NCBI GenBank assembly: GCA_028023455.1 | Contig: JAQFVV010006216.1 | Coordinates: 2,702,445-2,766,444 of the forward strand | Length of the DNA stretch: 64,000 bases | Reading direction: 5' to 3' | Source of the DNA: Epiperipatus broadwayi | Taxonomy: Eukaryota > Onychophora > Udeonychophora > Euonychophora > Peripatidae | In this document: positions 50,641 to 63,600 of the stretch, piece after piece | Layout: every line of letters starts with the position of its first letter | How positions within the stretch are numbered: the stretch's first letter is position 1 | Program-made: the position numbers and the translations under genes | Notes under the pieces: generated by a model | Seen by the model: only the letters and a program-made list of their open reading frames with translations | What the model was told of the DNA's origin: nothing | Database searches by the model: none

Positions 50641-50947
50641 ATTAAAAGTAAGATAACAATAAATCACAGACGGATAGATAAAGGAATTCGAACCACACTC
50701 TTAAAGAAAGATATGAATATAGTTTACCATAATAGTTTTGCATTCAGTGATAGATAGATCAAAATTTTTTTTTAGCATATAGCAGCAAAGAGAAAAAAAG
50801 GGGGGCTAACATTAGTTTGATAATTTTTTTATATATATAAATAAATCACGTACTTCTTTCAAACCAGGTTGTTCTTTTGTCACTGAAACACCAAGTAAGA
50901 TATTCTTTTTACATTTTTTTGTTTATCAATTGTAAGTCCAGGAAAAT
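50641..50947. other. Spacer before 3.2-kb repeat copy 2
   Basis: Contains a short G run (about 50801-50806) and a TA tract at 50832-50840; no gene. Confidence 0.4.
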
Positions 50948-53900
50948 GAAGCGGAATCCGAGATTCAGATTGCGCTTCACAGCCCACCTCAAATCTTCCG
51001 CTACCAAGCTAAATTCAAATCCTATTCTTGCGTATATATTCTGTTCACTAACACATTTGTTTGTCTTTTTTTTATTATTATTATTAACTAACATACTTAT
51101 TAACAAAGATATATGCATAGATATCTGAATTTAAACACACAAAATAAAATTAACAAATATAGCATTTAAAAATACGTATTCGCAAGAGATAATGGAGGAT
51201 TAATTATAACGGACTTATAATATGAAAATGTATTATATTTTCTGTATTTTTATTTATAAAAGTTACAGTAATTATTTATTGATTGCAACTCAGATCTATG
51301 TAGATATTGTAGAGACAAACGTACTGAGCAAATGATCATTAGAAAAAGTTTGTTATATGTCATTCTATAAAATTTTGTTTTTAAATTATTTTTGCTATTA
51401 AACTCTACTTTTCTTTTAAATCCAATATGGAAGATGCGATTGTAATTAGTCAAAATTAATTAAAGATGAGAAACGTAATCTTGTATAATCTTCTAAAATA
51501 AATTTAATTAAAAGTTTCTCTAAAATCAAAATTAGAAACTAAACTTAATTGATTTACTTTTGTCACAAACATTTTTTTTATCAAATTAATTTCAGTTTGA
51601 ATACTTATCTAACAATGACATCTTCCATCACAATGGGTAAAAGCTTGTATAGAAATTCTTTTGGAAATTAGATTAAAGAAAATGATTAGCAATGACCAAT
51701 CAAGAAGGGATTCCACAAATACCAAGGCATGGGATAATTATGAATTAATTTAACAGAGGGACTAAGACAGTCAATGAGAGCAGTTGCAAAGTAATTTGCG
51801 TTCGTTTTAATTTCAATGTGTCGTGAGTAAATCCACTTCACCTTTCTCGCCATTCGAGATGGCCTTCCCTAAAATCTGTGCCCATGGATCCCGATACTCA
51901 TAGACTATAACTATATGCCTGTTTTAAATAACGAACTTACTACCTGCCTGAATAACTATGCTCGTCAAGCTAGATCTAGTTCTCCGAGGGAAATCTGAAA
52001 ATCATCAAAAGAATAGCCAAGTTTGTACAGAGGTAATCATTTCAAATGCTGCTAGACTCTTAAAGTTACCGTGAATAATTTTAACTTTCACCTATCTATT
52101 TCTTTAAACATTTTGTAAAACCCTTTTATTTGTAAAATTTAATATTATGAATTAATTTGTAAAATTCTTACCTTTTAGTCAATTGTACCTTGTTCTCTCT
52201 ATATAACTTAGCTGTAATCTCTCCTACATTAAACCTCCCTTGAATAATTATTATTTCTTAATTTCACGTCTATGCGGCAATACTTTATTTTCATTATTAT
52301 ATTTTATATTTTCATAAACTAAATTATATGTGTATAATTTACCCCAGAATCGCAAATGCTTACGCTATCTTTTTTAATAAAAGAAAACCTTCCTTACTTT
52401 TCAGAGGGTAATTAATCTAGTATTTTTTAAAACAAATTTGTTATTCTTATTATAGCGGGTGCATGCAAGTCTGGGGAAATAAAATCAAAATCTGATAATT
52501 ATTGTACAATGTCATTTTCGAAACAAACTAAGCAAAAATCTGTTTTCTGAGAAATGTTTTTTTTTATTAATTAAATAATAGCACTAACTTCTAAAAACTT
52601 TAAATATATTTATATGAATTAAATTAATATTACTTTCTTGAAATCACTAACCGCCACCGACTATATATATATTTAATAATATGTAAATTATTTATTTATT
52701 AAAGCATTCAAAACCAAAGATTGATATTAGTTATACGTTGTGGGAAGTTTATGTGTAATTTAAAGTAATACATAAGGGGGGGGGGGATCCTCTAGTTCTA
52801 TAAGCTATTATATTAGCATTAAATGTAATTCTTCCATATCCACGTAGTAAATCAAATCATACCGGTACGCTGGGTCTTTATGAATAAAGATAGGTGATAA
52901 TTCTTTATTTCTTAATTAAGTTTATATATTTATATTAATGCAAGCGTTACGTGTATACCGGCCTTTAGTTTTATATATATATTTGTGCTTCGTTCATTTT
53001 TATTTCCAATACCAAGGACAAGGTTTGGCAAACCCCTTTGGACTTCTTCAGTGCTAGATATTATTGCATAGGGTTCGCTCTGGCAAAAGTCCAGCCTATA
53101 GCAATTCAATAAAGCGCATTCTTCATTGTTTATGATCCGACCCTGCCAACGTTTGCAGAGAGTCACCTTCTTTAACTGTAAATTGAAGCACCTTCTTGGA
53201 TCTCAGAATAGATCTCTCCATTGCCATCATGCACGTACCACTCTCCCATATTTCATTCTCGTTAAAGCCTATCAATGCTCCTAAACCGTACTGTTATGAT
53301 TATGCTAAATGGATTGCCATTTTTTTTATGTTTCATTCACACTTTTAGATACGATATTTCTGCCATTATTATTATTTCCTAAATTAGCTTCCCACATATG
53401 TTCTTATTTCGCAAATGCAAATATTAATTAAATATAATTACCAGTGTCATCAAACTCAATAAACTTATGTATTGGTACGAGTGCTGTTGTTTTATTAATG
53501 GTGGTTCAAAGAACTTTAAGTAACTGTAGTCTAGCGTTATTATTAAAAATCTTAGGTATCCCATACAATCTGCAAATTATTGACATATAAATAGCCGCAT
53601 TAGAACAAAGCCATAAATTATTTATTATTGCTGATTAAATACGTTCGTTTTATAGCATTGTAAGAGAGGTTAATATCATCTAAGGGAGATAATACCCATT
53701 GTATTTACATTTTAACACAAATAACGTTTGCAATCAATCATATATCTCAAGTTAACTTAATAAATCTTATATATATTTCTAAATATCTAAGTCATTGTTT
53801 CATTTATTGAATAGAAATAATTTTGATATTATATAAAAAGTTTCATTTACTAGATGATCGTAATTCGCTAACAATAATATTCTATACATGAATAAAGTTC

Positions 53901-54127
53901 AAATAAGAGTCTTTTTGTGTCACGACTTTGTGATGCCGGCAGGTAGAAATAAATTAGATCAGTATAATTGGAATTGTTGCTCATAAGTTGGTACATCTGG
54001 AAAATAGGCAAATAGGGCAGAGTTCATGAGTGTTCCTGACTTATGTATCTTGCGCATGATTGGACTCGAGGTACTTTTGCCTAGATGCTAGATCTTGTTA
54101 TATGAACAGACAAAACCGACCGGTACA
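50948..54127 (+). repeat. 3.2-kb repeat, copy 2, uninterrupted
   Basis: About 3180 bases, collinear with 42163-44871 plus 48164-48630. It preserves the site AGAGAGGTTA (53663-53672) where copy 1 carries the RTE. It starts at GAAGCGGAATCCGAGATTC and ends at GACCGGTACA. The flanks on both sides differ from those of copy 1, which fixes both ends. There is no conserved open frame between the two copies: a 78-residue minus-strand frame at 52930-53166 is not maintained in copy 1. Confidence 0.9.
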
Positions 54128-54134
54128 ATAGATA

Positions 54135-55325
54135 TATTAAAATTAAAAAATTAAAAATAGAGGATATTTACTCTGAATAAATAAAGGAATATAGATATTT
54201 AAATAACCATTAAACAAAAACAGGAATTATATAGATAATTGGAAATTAGAATCAAGACAAAATGCAAAAATTAGAATTGAGTAAAAATCTGGCAAGTTTC
54301 TCATATAACAAACATGAGATGTGCAGAATTGTTCAAAAAGAACAATTGTGTTTATTTTAACATTTAGAAATGAAGCAATTTATATTGACCAGAGAACACA
54401 AATTTTTTTTAGTAGAATTTAAAAAGAATTAGTGAATTATGGATAGCAAATGATGCTATTCAAAATGAAAAGTAGTGAGCTTTTTTTTAATAAGGAAAAT
54501 TATAAATAAATTTAAAATCTTTGGAAATAGTGTTGCACATATTTTACAGTATCTAATATCTTTGTGGCATCCTAGTGTATAATGGCTCAGTAGATGAAAA
54601 GCACTAATTAGGCAATTGATTACTACAACAAAGTTATAATATATGCTCATTGTCAATGGTTGTTTCTATCACTTGCCACTTTCTTAAAATAATTTTAGAA
54701 TATAAATTTTACAACTACAATACAAACTTTAATGAAATCTTTATATCATTAAATATATCATCTCATTTCTCATTTCACAATGCACTCAGTACAAGATATT
54801 TCAATATTATATAAAGTTATTAAAGAAATATGTAGACAGAAAAAAAATAAAATAAAATTAATGAGGAAACATTTAAGATATTACTAATTATTGGATATGA
54901 TAAAAGAATGAAAAATATGGGATATTTACCTTGAATAAATGAAAGAATATATCCATTAAATAGAAACAGAAATTATATGAACAACTGGAAATTAGAATTG
55001 GGACAAATTATAATAAAATTGCCTAAAAATCTGGCATGTTTTTCATATAACAAGCATGAGGTATGCAGAATTGCTTGAAAAGAATAATTGTGTTTGCTTT
55101 AACATTCAGAAATGAAGCATTTTATATTGACCAGAAGACTCAATAAAAATGTTTGGCAGAATTTAAAAAGAATTAAGTAGATAAACATTAGATAGTGAAC
55201 TGTGAATAGCAAATATTACTCAAAGTGAAAAGTTGCGAACTTTTTTTAATGAGGGAAATTAAAAATAAATTTTAAATGTTTGGAAATGCTCAATTTATGA
55301 ATGAAAATAGGTTAGTAAAAATAGT
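54135..55325 (+). repeat. Diverged tandem units Y-X-Y
   Basis: Unit Y occurs at about 54135-54535 and again at 54912-55325. Shared words include AATTATAT-GA-AA-TGGAAATTAGAAT, AAATCTGGCA, CATATAACAA-CATGAG-TGTGCAGAATTG and TTTATATTGACCAGA. Unit X (54537-54895) lies between them and matches 41815-42150. So the arrangement is Y-X-Y with a period of about 775 bases. No frame is maintained. Confidence 0.75.
54537..54895 (+). repeat. Dispersed repeat X, copy 2
   Basis: Partner of 41815-42150. Here X lies downstream of the 3.2-kb repeat, not upstream of it, so X is not simply part of the same duplicated block. Confidence 0.7.
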
Positions 55326-57367
55326 GTTATACTCAAATTCTACGTGAGAACAAGAAAAAAAATATATATATAACAACATAAAGTTAAAAGATAGAGAATT
55401 TATTTCTATGTACGGTATTTGTATCAAAAATGGAATAAATATGTAGAGTATATTACAGGAATTCAGTTATGAAAAATCTTAAATATATATATGATTAGAA
55501 AAAAAAACACAAAAAAGTTATAAAAAATTAATATGAACAAATACATATATATATATTGTACTGAAGTGCATTGATATTTAATTAATTTTATAAATCTCAC
55601 TTTTTAAAAATATAAAAATTGAAAGAATAAAATGTAAAACTAAAGAGCGTGGGGGGGGGGGAGGATTTATTATTAAATAAAATAATTCGTAAATGCTTTT
55701 AAAAATGATAAGATTTTTTTTTTGTTTAAAAAAGAAGGAAAAAAGTCTTATAATAAAAATGATTTAATATTATTTTGATGAATTTATAATAAAATAATAA
55801 AGAAAATTTGTTTTATCTTATAATAAAACAATTAAATATGTGCATGCGTGTGTGAAAGTTTTAAAGAAAAATAGAAGCAAAAAGCTGATAATTTCACGAG
55901 ACAAAAGACACTGCTGTTAATAAAGTTTATCCATTGTTTAAAACAGTATAAATATCTCAACATTTTGCTATTCGGGACTCTCTCTCTATTTTTTTTTAAA
56001 AATAATTTTTAAAGCAATAAATATAAGTTATTTAAACTGTTATATTTCCAAACATGTTGCGCTGTTAAATCATCGCGGTGTGCAGTCAGCCAGACCCTAT
56101 CTATGCATTTAAGATCTGCAATTAGTTTGGAAGGAAACCATGTTCAAATAAACTAAATGAGTAGCGAAGTGTGTGTATGCTAAACCAGCCATGAAAGTCA
56201 TACCATATCACAGGATCCAAGAAGGAGTCGTTAGCCGGTCGTAAATGATTTTAAAGTAATTCCATTGTGCTGTGTACGTCATATTGAACTTATAAAATCC
56301 TAGGTAATTATTGACTTTAATATCCTCTCATTCCTGATTTTCCTTTAAAAAATAAGATAAACTGTATTAAATAAACTTTAAACTTTATGAATTAATCTTT
56401 ATAAGAAAATAAAACTTTAAACTTCATGAGATATTTTGGAATAATAATAATAAACAATATCAGCTTCTATAATGAATAATATTTAAAGACATTGCATGCA
56501 CGTATGTGTGAGTTTAAAACTAATGTAACGTGTATATTTATTTATTGAGTTGATGTATTAAAATGCTTATTTCAATTTAAAAAGAAAGTGTGCGTGTTTT
56601 AATTATAAGATAAAACGATTGATTTATTTTAAATAAAAAGAAAATACTTAAACTATTTTTTCTTAAAATATTTGTGTTTATTTTTAATACGTGCAGGTAA
56701 GTATAATAATATATTTTTAATAAAGTGGGGAGGGAAAAAATCTAATCATTGATAATAAATAATTGATTTTAAAATTAAAAGGATAAGGAAATTATAATAT
56801 TATTTTAAAATAAGGATTTGTTGGTTTAAAGACGTAAATGTTTGCTGCGTTCAGTACAATATTATTTATTATTTATTTTTAAAATTGAAGTATTAGAGTG
56901 GACATTTTTTCGTTTAGCTAGGATGGTTCGTTTGCTTGTCATATTAATTATTAAAATAGTAGTAGTAGCTTTGGGCGGTGTTTTTGACATACGAGTTGTT
57001 TTTCTCTTAGAGGGTGATTAGAAACCGATTGAGCTAGCAGACATCTAAGGTACCAAATTGGGCTGATCAGATGGACATGCTAATTACAACGTAATTAGCT
57101 GGCACCTAAAGGGTTTTTTCTTCTTTAAAAAAAAATAAAGTGTTTATTTGGTCAGTGTTGGTTTGGTAGTCGAGTGTTTGGTGTTGTTGGTAGTTTACTA
57201 TTGATAATAGTTTACATTTTACCTGAAGACTACACACCTTCGAAGATTGGGTAATTCAGTAAGGCAAAGAAAAGGAAAGTAGTAGTATTTTTAGTTTTAG
57301 TTGTTGTTTTTTTCGTCGTAATATTAGTCAGTAGTTGAGGTGTTATTAAAAGAAGGTGGGCGGTTCA
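55326..57367. other. Unidentified stretch, some less AT-rich patches
   Basis: No gene supported. A strong splice-donor-like word CAGGTAAGTATAAT occurs at 56695-56708, but no coherent coding frame leads into it; it could belong to a non-coding or 5' untranslated exon. A G run sits at 55650-55660. Patches at 56050-56300 and 56930-57360 are richer in G+C. Confidence 0.3.
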
Positions 57368-57560
57368 ATATATAACATCACATCCATTTCTTCTGCTCAC
57401 ACAATCTGTTAACACAGAAGCACCCCTTTCCATACAGAGGCAAGGCTCCTCACTAATGAAAGCCATAAGAAACTAGTCTGGGATATTGGATGAGTAGGCA
57501 CTATATAGAGATTTGTTGCACTAATCTTCTAGCAATCACTGATAATGTATGGAGAAGATT
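57368..57560 (+). repeat. Third copy of the foldback element family (partial)
   Basis: It has the head ATAACATCACATCCATTTCTT, then CTGTTAACAC, then an arm segment (CCTCACTAATGAAAGCC, GATATTGGATGAGTAGGCACT) matching the right arm of the element at 36945-37523. It lacks the inverted left arm, which suggests that the arm-to-arm palindrome is a secondary structure of the other copy. Confidence 0.65.
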
Positions 57561-57754
57561 GCTTCTGTTTTAATGTATATAATATTAAACAAAATATGAT
57601 AACATTAGAATGAACTTATTATTATTTGTTACAAAACACGAGCTTTGAATTGCAAGTAAAGAAGGCAAAAATACTTAAAAATTCTGTTTATTTGTTTGAG
57701 TCAAATCTTGTAACCAATTTTTAACATTCTTCTACTAAATAGTCCTTCAATTTT

Positions 57755-57952
57755 GTGTATGTATTAGATATTGATGGCAGTGCAATCTTTCAGAATTGTC
57801 CAGCTAGTTGTCCAACCTGTATTAGTAAACTGCAACGCGCTGAAATCAAATCAGAAAGTTTTCAGTCATGTGAAATAGATGATAGTATATTTTTTAAAAA
57901 TAAACTTTCATTGAATTTCATAATTAATTCATTAAAAAACACAATTAATTAA
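57755..57952 (+). CDS. Possible cysteine-containing exon or frame, unrecognised
   Basis: A pyrimidine-rich stretch and TAG (about 57768-57770) precede a frame reading DIDGSAIFQNCPASCPTC, then KLQRAEIKSESFQSCEIDDS, ending at TAA 57950. The Cys spacing and less AT-rich codons in the first 100 bases stand out from the flanks, but no family is recognised. It may be a terminal exon or a transposon fragment. Chance remains a real alternative. Confidence 0.25.
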   Translation: MYVLDIDGSAIFQNCPASCPTCISKLQRAEIKSESFQSCEIDDSIFFKNKLSLNFIINSLKNTIN

Positions 57953-59880
57953 AATAAAAATAAATGAAGAATGAAATCTTAATTTTTTTCTTGATTGTTT
58001 AACTAAAACTTGCTTTTTTTAAAATGCTGCCTTCATAAAACAAAAATCTTGTTAATTGTTAATGCGCATGAATTTCATTTCAAATATTGGAAATTTGGCA
58101 ACATTGTTTACATTCTCAGTTTTTAAATTTGAATATAAATAGTTGCAAAAAGTTTATTACAAAATGTCCAAATTCCAAAAAAATAAAAAATAATATACAT
58201 AAAAAATATTTTATAAAAAAAATACTTTTATTGAATTTGACAAGTAATGCACTAAAACCAAAAATGATTTTTCCCTGAACCACCATTTTCGTTATGTAAC
58301 TTGAAATAAAAACAAGAAGAATCTGTAAACTAATTCATTTACATATAACGACCAAAATTGTTTAAGAAAAAAATCTATTTTTTAGATTTTAGTGCATTGC
58401 TCATCAAATTAAATATAAGCATTTTTATAAAATATTATATATTATTTTTGGATTATTAGATGTTAAAAGAGACCAAGAAAAAACTGTTGAAAAGTGAAAG
58501 AAAAGATGAAGGGAGATAAAGATTTTTTTTTTTGTTTAGATCTTTATGATAAGAATAGGAAATATAAAGTTATTGGGATTAACAAAACAATTTATTAATT
58601 GGGATAGGAAAAGAAAAAAGGAGGTAATGTCAAATAATTGGTGATTGTAAATTGGAAAAGGGAGAGTAGAAGTAGGTGGATTTTTTTTTATAATATGTAA
58701 TGGTATTTTAGAGAATGAAATATTTAACTTGGCTAATAAGTATCTCCAGGTATATATAAACATAAGATCTATGCACAAAGACTTCTGGCTATAAGAAAAA
58801 TTCATTCTATCTATCACATTATAGTTTAATTTAAATATATACTTCAATGTTTTTTTTTAGTTCATATTAATCCTTTAGCAATTCTAATTAAACTTACTTT
58901 CTAATTTAGGAAATAGTTTTAGAAATGATAATCATTAAGTTAGTAGTTTGAAAAAAATATTTGGGCAAAAAATTTAAATTGAGAACAAAAAACTAATACA
59001 GTTAAAAAATTAAATATTAACTTTAAAAAATTTGTTTTTAAAATCTGTTTACCACAAGTAATTAATCTTCAAAAAATGTCTCCATAGTTAAGCATTCACT
59101 TAAAAATTCAGGATTCAAATTTTCCTCTGGTTGTTATTAAAAATAATCTTAATAACATTGAGTAGAAAAATATTTTTTCAGATGATAATATATTCATACA
59201 AGCAACATAATTAAAATTAATGCAATTGAGAAAAAAAGCATATCTATCTACTGGAAGGATGAATAATGGATTCTATTTAATATTAGTGACCAAATAAATT
59301 ACAAACATAAACTTATTTGGCAATTACAAGTTATACCAAGTTATATGAATCATCAGCCAGAGGGCATTTCTAAAATTTATATAACATGTTTAACATATTT
59401 TGAGAACTGATAGTGATCAAAATATTTATTTTAAATATGTTCTGGTTTAAAGCCAGTAAAATTAAATTAACAAAGTATTAATAATCCATGCTGGCAAATT
59501 TCTACCTCTCTCTTAATAATTTGTTCTAGCAATATATTTAAAATTACATCATAAAATTTAAAATGCATTACTTATTTGACTTATCTTAATCCTTCAACTG
59601 CTATATACTAGTATCTTATGTTGACATAAATTTGACAGCTGTTAATTTAAAACATGTTTCATGAAATTGTAAGAACTTGCCTATCTTCTTAGTATTGTTA
59701 CATATATAGAATCATTTGAAGGTGATATTCTATGCAATTTAATTTTCAGTATATCTATTGTGGGCTGCATCTGATACCAGCACATAGTATTTGTGAAACA
59801 AATTTAAACTGAATTTTAATCACAAGGAAAATGTTATTTTTCTTTGTAAATATCTGTATTTTTAATGATTTGTCTTTGTG
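57953..59880. other. Unidentified AT-rich sequence
   Basis: Many A/T homopolymer runs; no frame or repeat partner recognised. Confidence 0.35.
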
Positions 59881-59884
59881 AAAA

Positions 59885-60040
59885 TGTCATGGAATCCTGG
59901 TCCTTCAAAAATTAGCTTTCTGGATCCTAGATTCAAAGAATAGTAGAAACAATTTTTAGATGATAATGATGAGTTAAATAGTGATAATAGAAAGTTATTT
60001 GCAAGAAGTACAAGATAATATCAGTGATTTCAGAATCTAA
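59885..60040 (+). pseudogene. Possible hAT transposase remnant
   Basis: A short translated stretch contains ISFLDPRFKE (about 59910-59940). LDPRFK is a recurrent word in the catalytic region of hAT and ZBED-like transposases. A stop follows immediately and no other hAT motif is clear, so this is only a hint. Confidence 0.2.
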
Positions 60041-60472
60041 AGACAATGAACCAAATATACCAGTCTCATTGTAGAAGCAAAATATAAAAATAAGTCACAA
60101 AAAATAAAATACATCAATATTTTTTATGGATGTAATGATTTTTAATGGTCTAAAAAACAACCAGGGAAGGCACAATATATTGTCACCTTCCTGGATTATG
60201 AACATTTCCTCAGCAGAATGTATATGGAATGTTATATACTGAAAATATGTAAATTGCTACATTTTTATTTACCATTGTCAAACTCACTCCACTCCCAATT
60301 TTGACACCATCCACTTCAGATAAATACCATAATGATTATTACTAATCATTTTCTAGCTAGAGATTATCTCTAGCAGATATAAACTTTAAACCTCAGTTAA
60401 AGATTGATATATCTGATTTTTTTAATTTTAAATATACACACATGTGGAGTTATTTATCTTTCTCTTTCCCAT

Positions 60473-60638
60473 GTGTAATATCTTTAAGGATATATTAAAC
60501 AACCTCCTTACTTCTCCATTCTTTTTAAATTCATATAAATAAATATACAATTTGTCTTTTATTGTATCTTTATTTAAATGAATTTAAAAAGAATGGGGAA
60601 GTATGGAAGTTGTTTAATATATCTAAGAAAATATGTAA
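60473..60638. repeat. Hairpin: 65-base inverted repeat
   Basis: Arms at about 60473-60537 and 60576-60638 are complementary with few mismatches (ATGAATTTAAAAAGAATGG, GTTGTTTAATATATC). The spacer is about 38 bases. There is no sign of a terminator or coding context. It could be a small foldback or MITE. Confidence 0.75.
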
Positions 60639-63600
60639 TATAATCAATTATATAAATATAAAAATTTCAACTGTGCTGGAGAAATAAAAAGATAAAAATC
60701 ATTCTTGCTGCAAATATATTAATATGTTGGAAGTTAAGTCAGTTATTGAGCTAGTGAATTATATCCAAGTCTTCAAATCTGGTAATGAAAATCTGAATTC
60801 TCTATGCTTATCATGGAATGAAATGATCTGGATAATTTTTGTTACACCATGAATAAATGACGATTTCCGTTTAGTCTCTGCTGCCTACAATTTGATGACT
60901 CTCACTAGAAAAAAAATAACTAAGCAGCAGCAATTAATTCATTATTTGAAGTAATTATAACCAAGTGACAAAACAATTTCCCACTGGCCAGAGGCCAATA
61001 TTCATTTAATATCTATATGCCAAATAAATTATTAAAATATTAAATAAAAATTCAGTCTTTGATAAATGCCAGAAATAATTACCTTTACAAAGTCTATATT
61101 TGTTTGGCACAGATTTAAATAATAAAATCTTATCACTGAAAGAAGAAAAAATATACATTCCTTCTCAATCAATTTTTATATTAATGGAGCCAATAGAACA
61201 ATTGATACATATCTATAAAACTTGTGCAAGAGAAGAATAAAAAATTCACATACCTCTAATCTCTGAAACAAATAAAAAACATTTACCATCTTTTTTACCC
61301 ATACAAACATAAAAAGGCTAACAGTAGTCTTTATGGATTTACTGGAGAACTAACTTTATTGGCTTATGTTCCAAAGAAATCAAAAGCAGTACTGATCACT
61401 TTGCAAGCATTAATACTAAAATCAGAAAACCACAGGTGATAACCTATTACAATCTATCAAAAGAAACTTTAGATATGAAGAATGCAAAGTACATGGCTAA
61501 TAGAATAATAAAATAATGGTGTATAATATTTTTTTTTTTTTTTTGCAATAAAAATATAAGTGAATTAAATGTATATGTCATTTATCAATACTACAAATTG
61601 ATCAGTTAATTACACAAAAGGTTAGCTATACCTACTAAAAAAAAAAAAAAATAGGAAGCATGTACATCTGGTAGTCTATTGATTCGCCTAATGGTATTAT
61701 TTGGCATAGATGAAGAACATGAAGAATAAACAGATTTTGGATGAGAATTTACAGATTTTAAAAAACAAACTATTGCTGTCATAGAACATTAAAAACCTTT
61801 TATGCACGTAAGAAAAATCATAAAACTAATTTGTCTAGAACACATTAAAAGATGTGACAAAATTGTCTAACCAATGATTAATAATATTTTCATTTTTTAA
61901 ATATTATTATAAAATAATATTTTTAAAATTCCTTTAATGAGATATTAGTTCAGTGTTATTAATAAAATTATAGACAACTTTAAAAATGGCTATTTATTTG
62001 ATTGCTATATAATTAATTTCTCGGCAGTATCTACTCCCAGCATATACGAACAGTACAATTTTTATAGGTCATAACAGTTGATGATTAACCGAAATATACG
62101 GAGTTCTACCATTGCAGATAACGCAGACGCAAATGTTGTCGCTTGATCTCAGAACTGTATTGCCAAGTTATGTAATTGCTTTCCAACAGAGAACTTAACC
62201 TACTTATCGTAGAGAACTTAACCTACTTATTTGATACTCATTAATATATGTAATAGTATAATTCAGACCTCATTATACTAGGATTCCTCAAATTCTCAAT
62301 TATAGCAATCTTTTAGGCATTGTTTATAAAATATTTCAATAAATCAGAAAACAAAAAAAGATAATTTTAAAAAGATGTGAAACGTAGAAGAAATATAAAG
62401 TTGGAAAATTAAAAAAATATCGTATACTTAAAAAAAAAACAATTGAAAAACCTATTTCATTCAACATTAATTTTTTCTGTTTGTTTTGCTAAAGTTTAGT
62501 GTTATTGCCTAATTCATGACATATAACTTCCATATGGTTCAAATAGAATCGAAAATTATTAAATATGTAATTTTCAAACAACAAGATTATAGCACAATTG
62601 CTTGGAATAATTAAAAAGCGAAAATTTTATATTAAAATTAAATGCTTACATTTTAACCGGTAAAGATTACTACGTCTACAAACATGCACGAATGGGATAC
62701 TCGTAGTTAAGCAAAACAAGAAAAAATATAGTATTATTTGTAGAAATAATACTAAGCTTATAATTTGAAATAATAAAATTTGGATTTTTTTTTCATATGC
62801 GACAGTAAAATTAAGATTTTCAATCAATTTTTATTTTACGAGATTAAACTTTGCTGCATGAAATGAGACTGGAACCATTTTGAAAAATTACGCCATCTAT
62901 ATTATTTTTTATCTCAAAAAAAGTGTTCCTAACCTACTTTTGAGTCTCGATATTCGTCAATCTATTACCGGGATATCATAGATGTGTGAAAATATTTTCT
63001 GTCCAGCTTCTTACTAATAATTTTTAGTGAAAATAATTTATAATGGTAAATATTATGTTTAAAAATTAAAAGACTACTCATTAAAAATATTTCTTGAATG
63101 CAATGACTAATAATAATATAAACTGTCTTTGATCAATCTCATTTTGCACTAATTCCGCCGTGTGTCAAAATCTTTCTTCTGGCAAAAATTAATTATTATG
63201 TCAGGATTGTGTATTTTCATTATTGCTTAATGGTTATTTAAGGGAATGAGTATTACTTGCAAAAGAGAATAGAGTTTGCACTAAGAAAATGTTTTTTTAA
63301 TATTAGATATGGGATTGTTTTGAAACATCGATTTAATAAAAGATTGTTGAAAGTTATTCTAGAGTAAGTTACGAATGAAAATAAAAAAGAGTTATAAAAA
63401 GCAAATATTTAAGAATATTAAGTGAATAACAAATTATAGCATATTTTTTTACATTATAAGAATAACATAATTTAGCTAAAGTTATAAAAATAATTGTAAT
63501 AGATAAACAGATTTCAAAAGAAGATAAGTGGTTCTTTTATCGAACACTGAAATTGAATTTTTAATGATGTGTTTTAATTGATGTAGCTTTAAATGAAGCA

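Noticed and set aside
42163-54127. The two 3.2-kb repeats as LTRs of one giant retrotransposon
   Set aside because: They are too long and have no TG...CA ends or primer site. The sequence between them is not a retrotransposon body; the RTE lies inside copy 1 and not between the copies.
56695-56708. Strong splice-donor-like sequence on the plus strand
   Set aside because: No coding frame leads into it, and one donor-like word per several kb is expected by chance.
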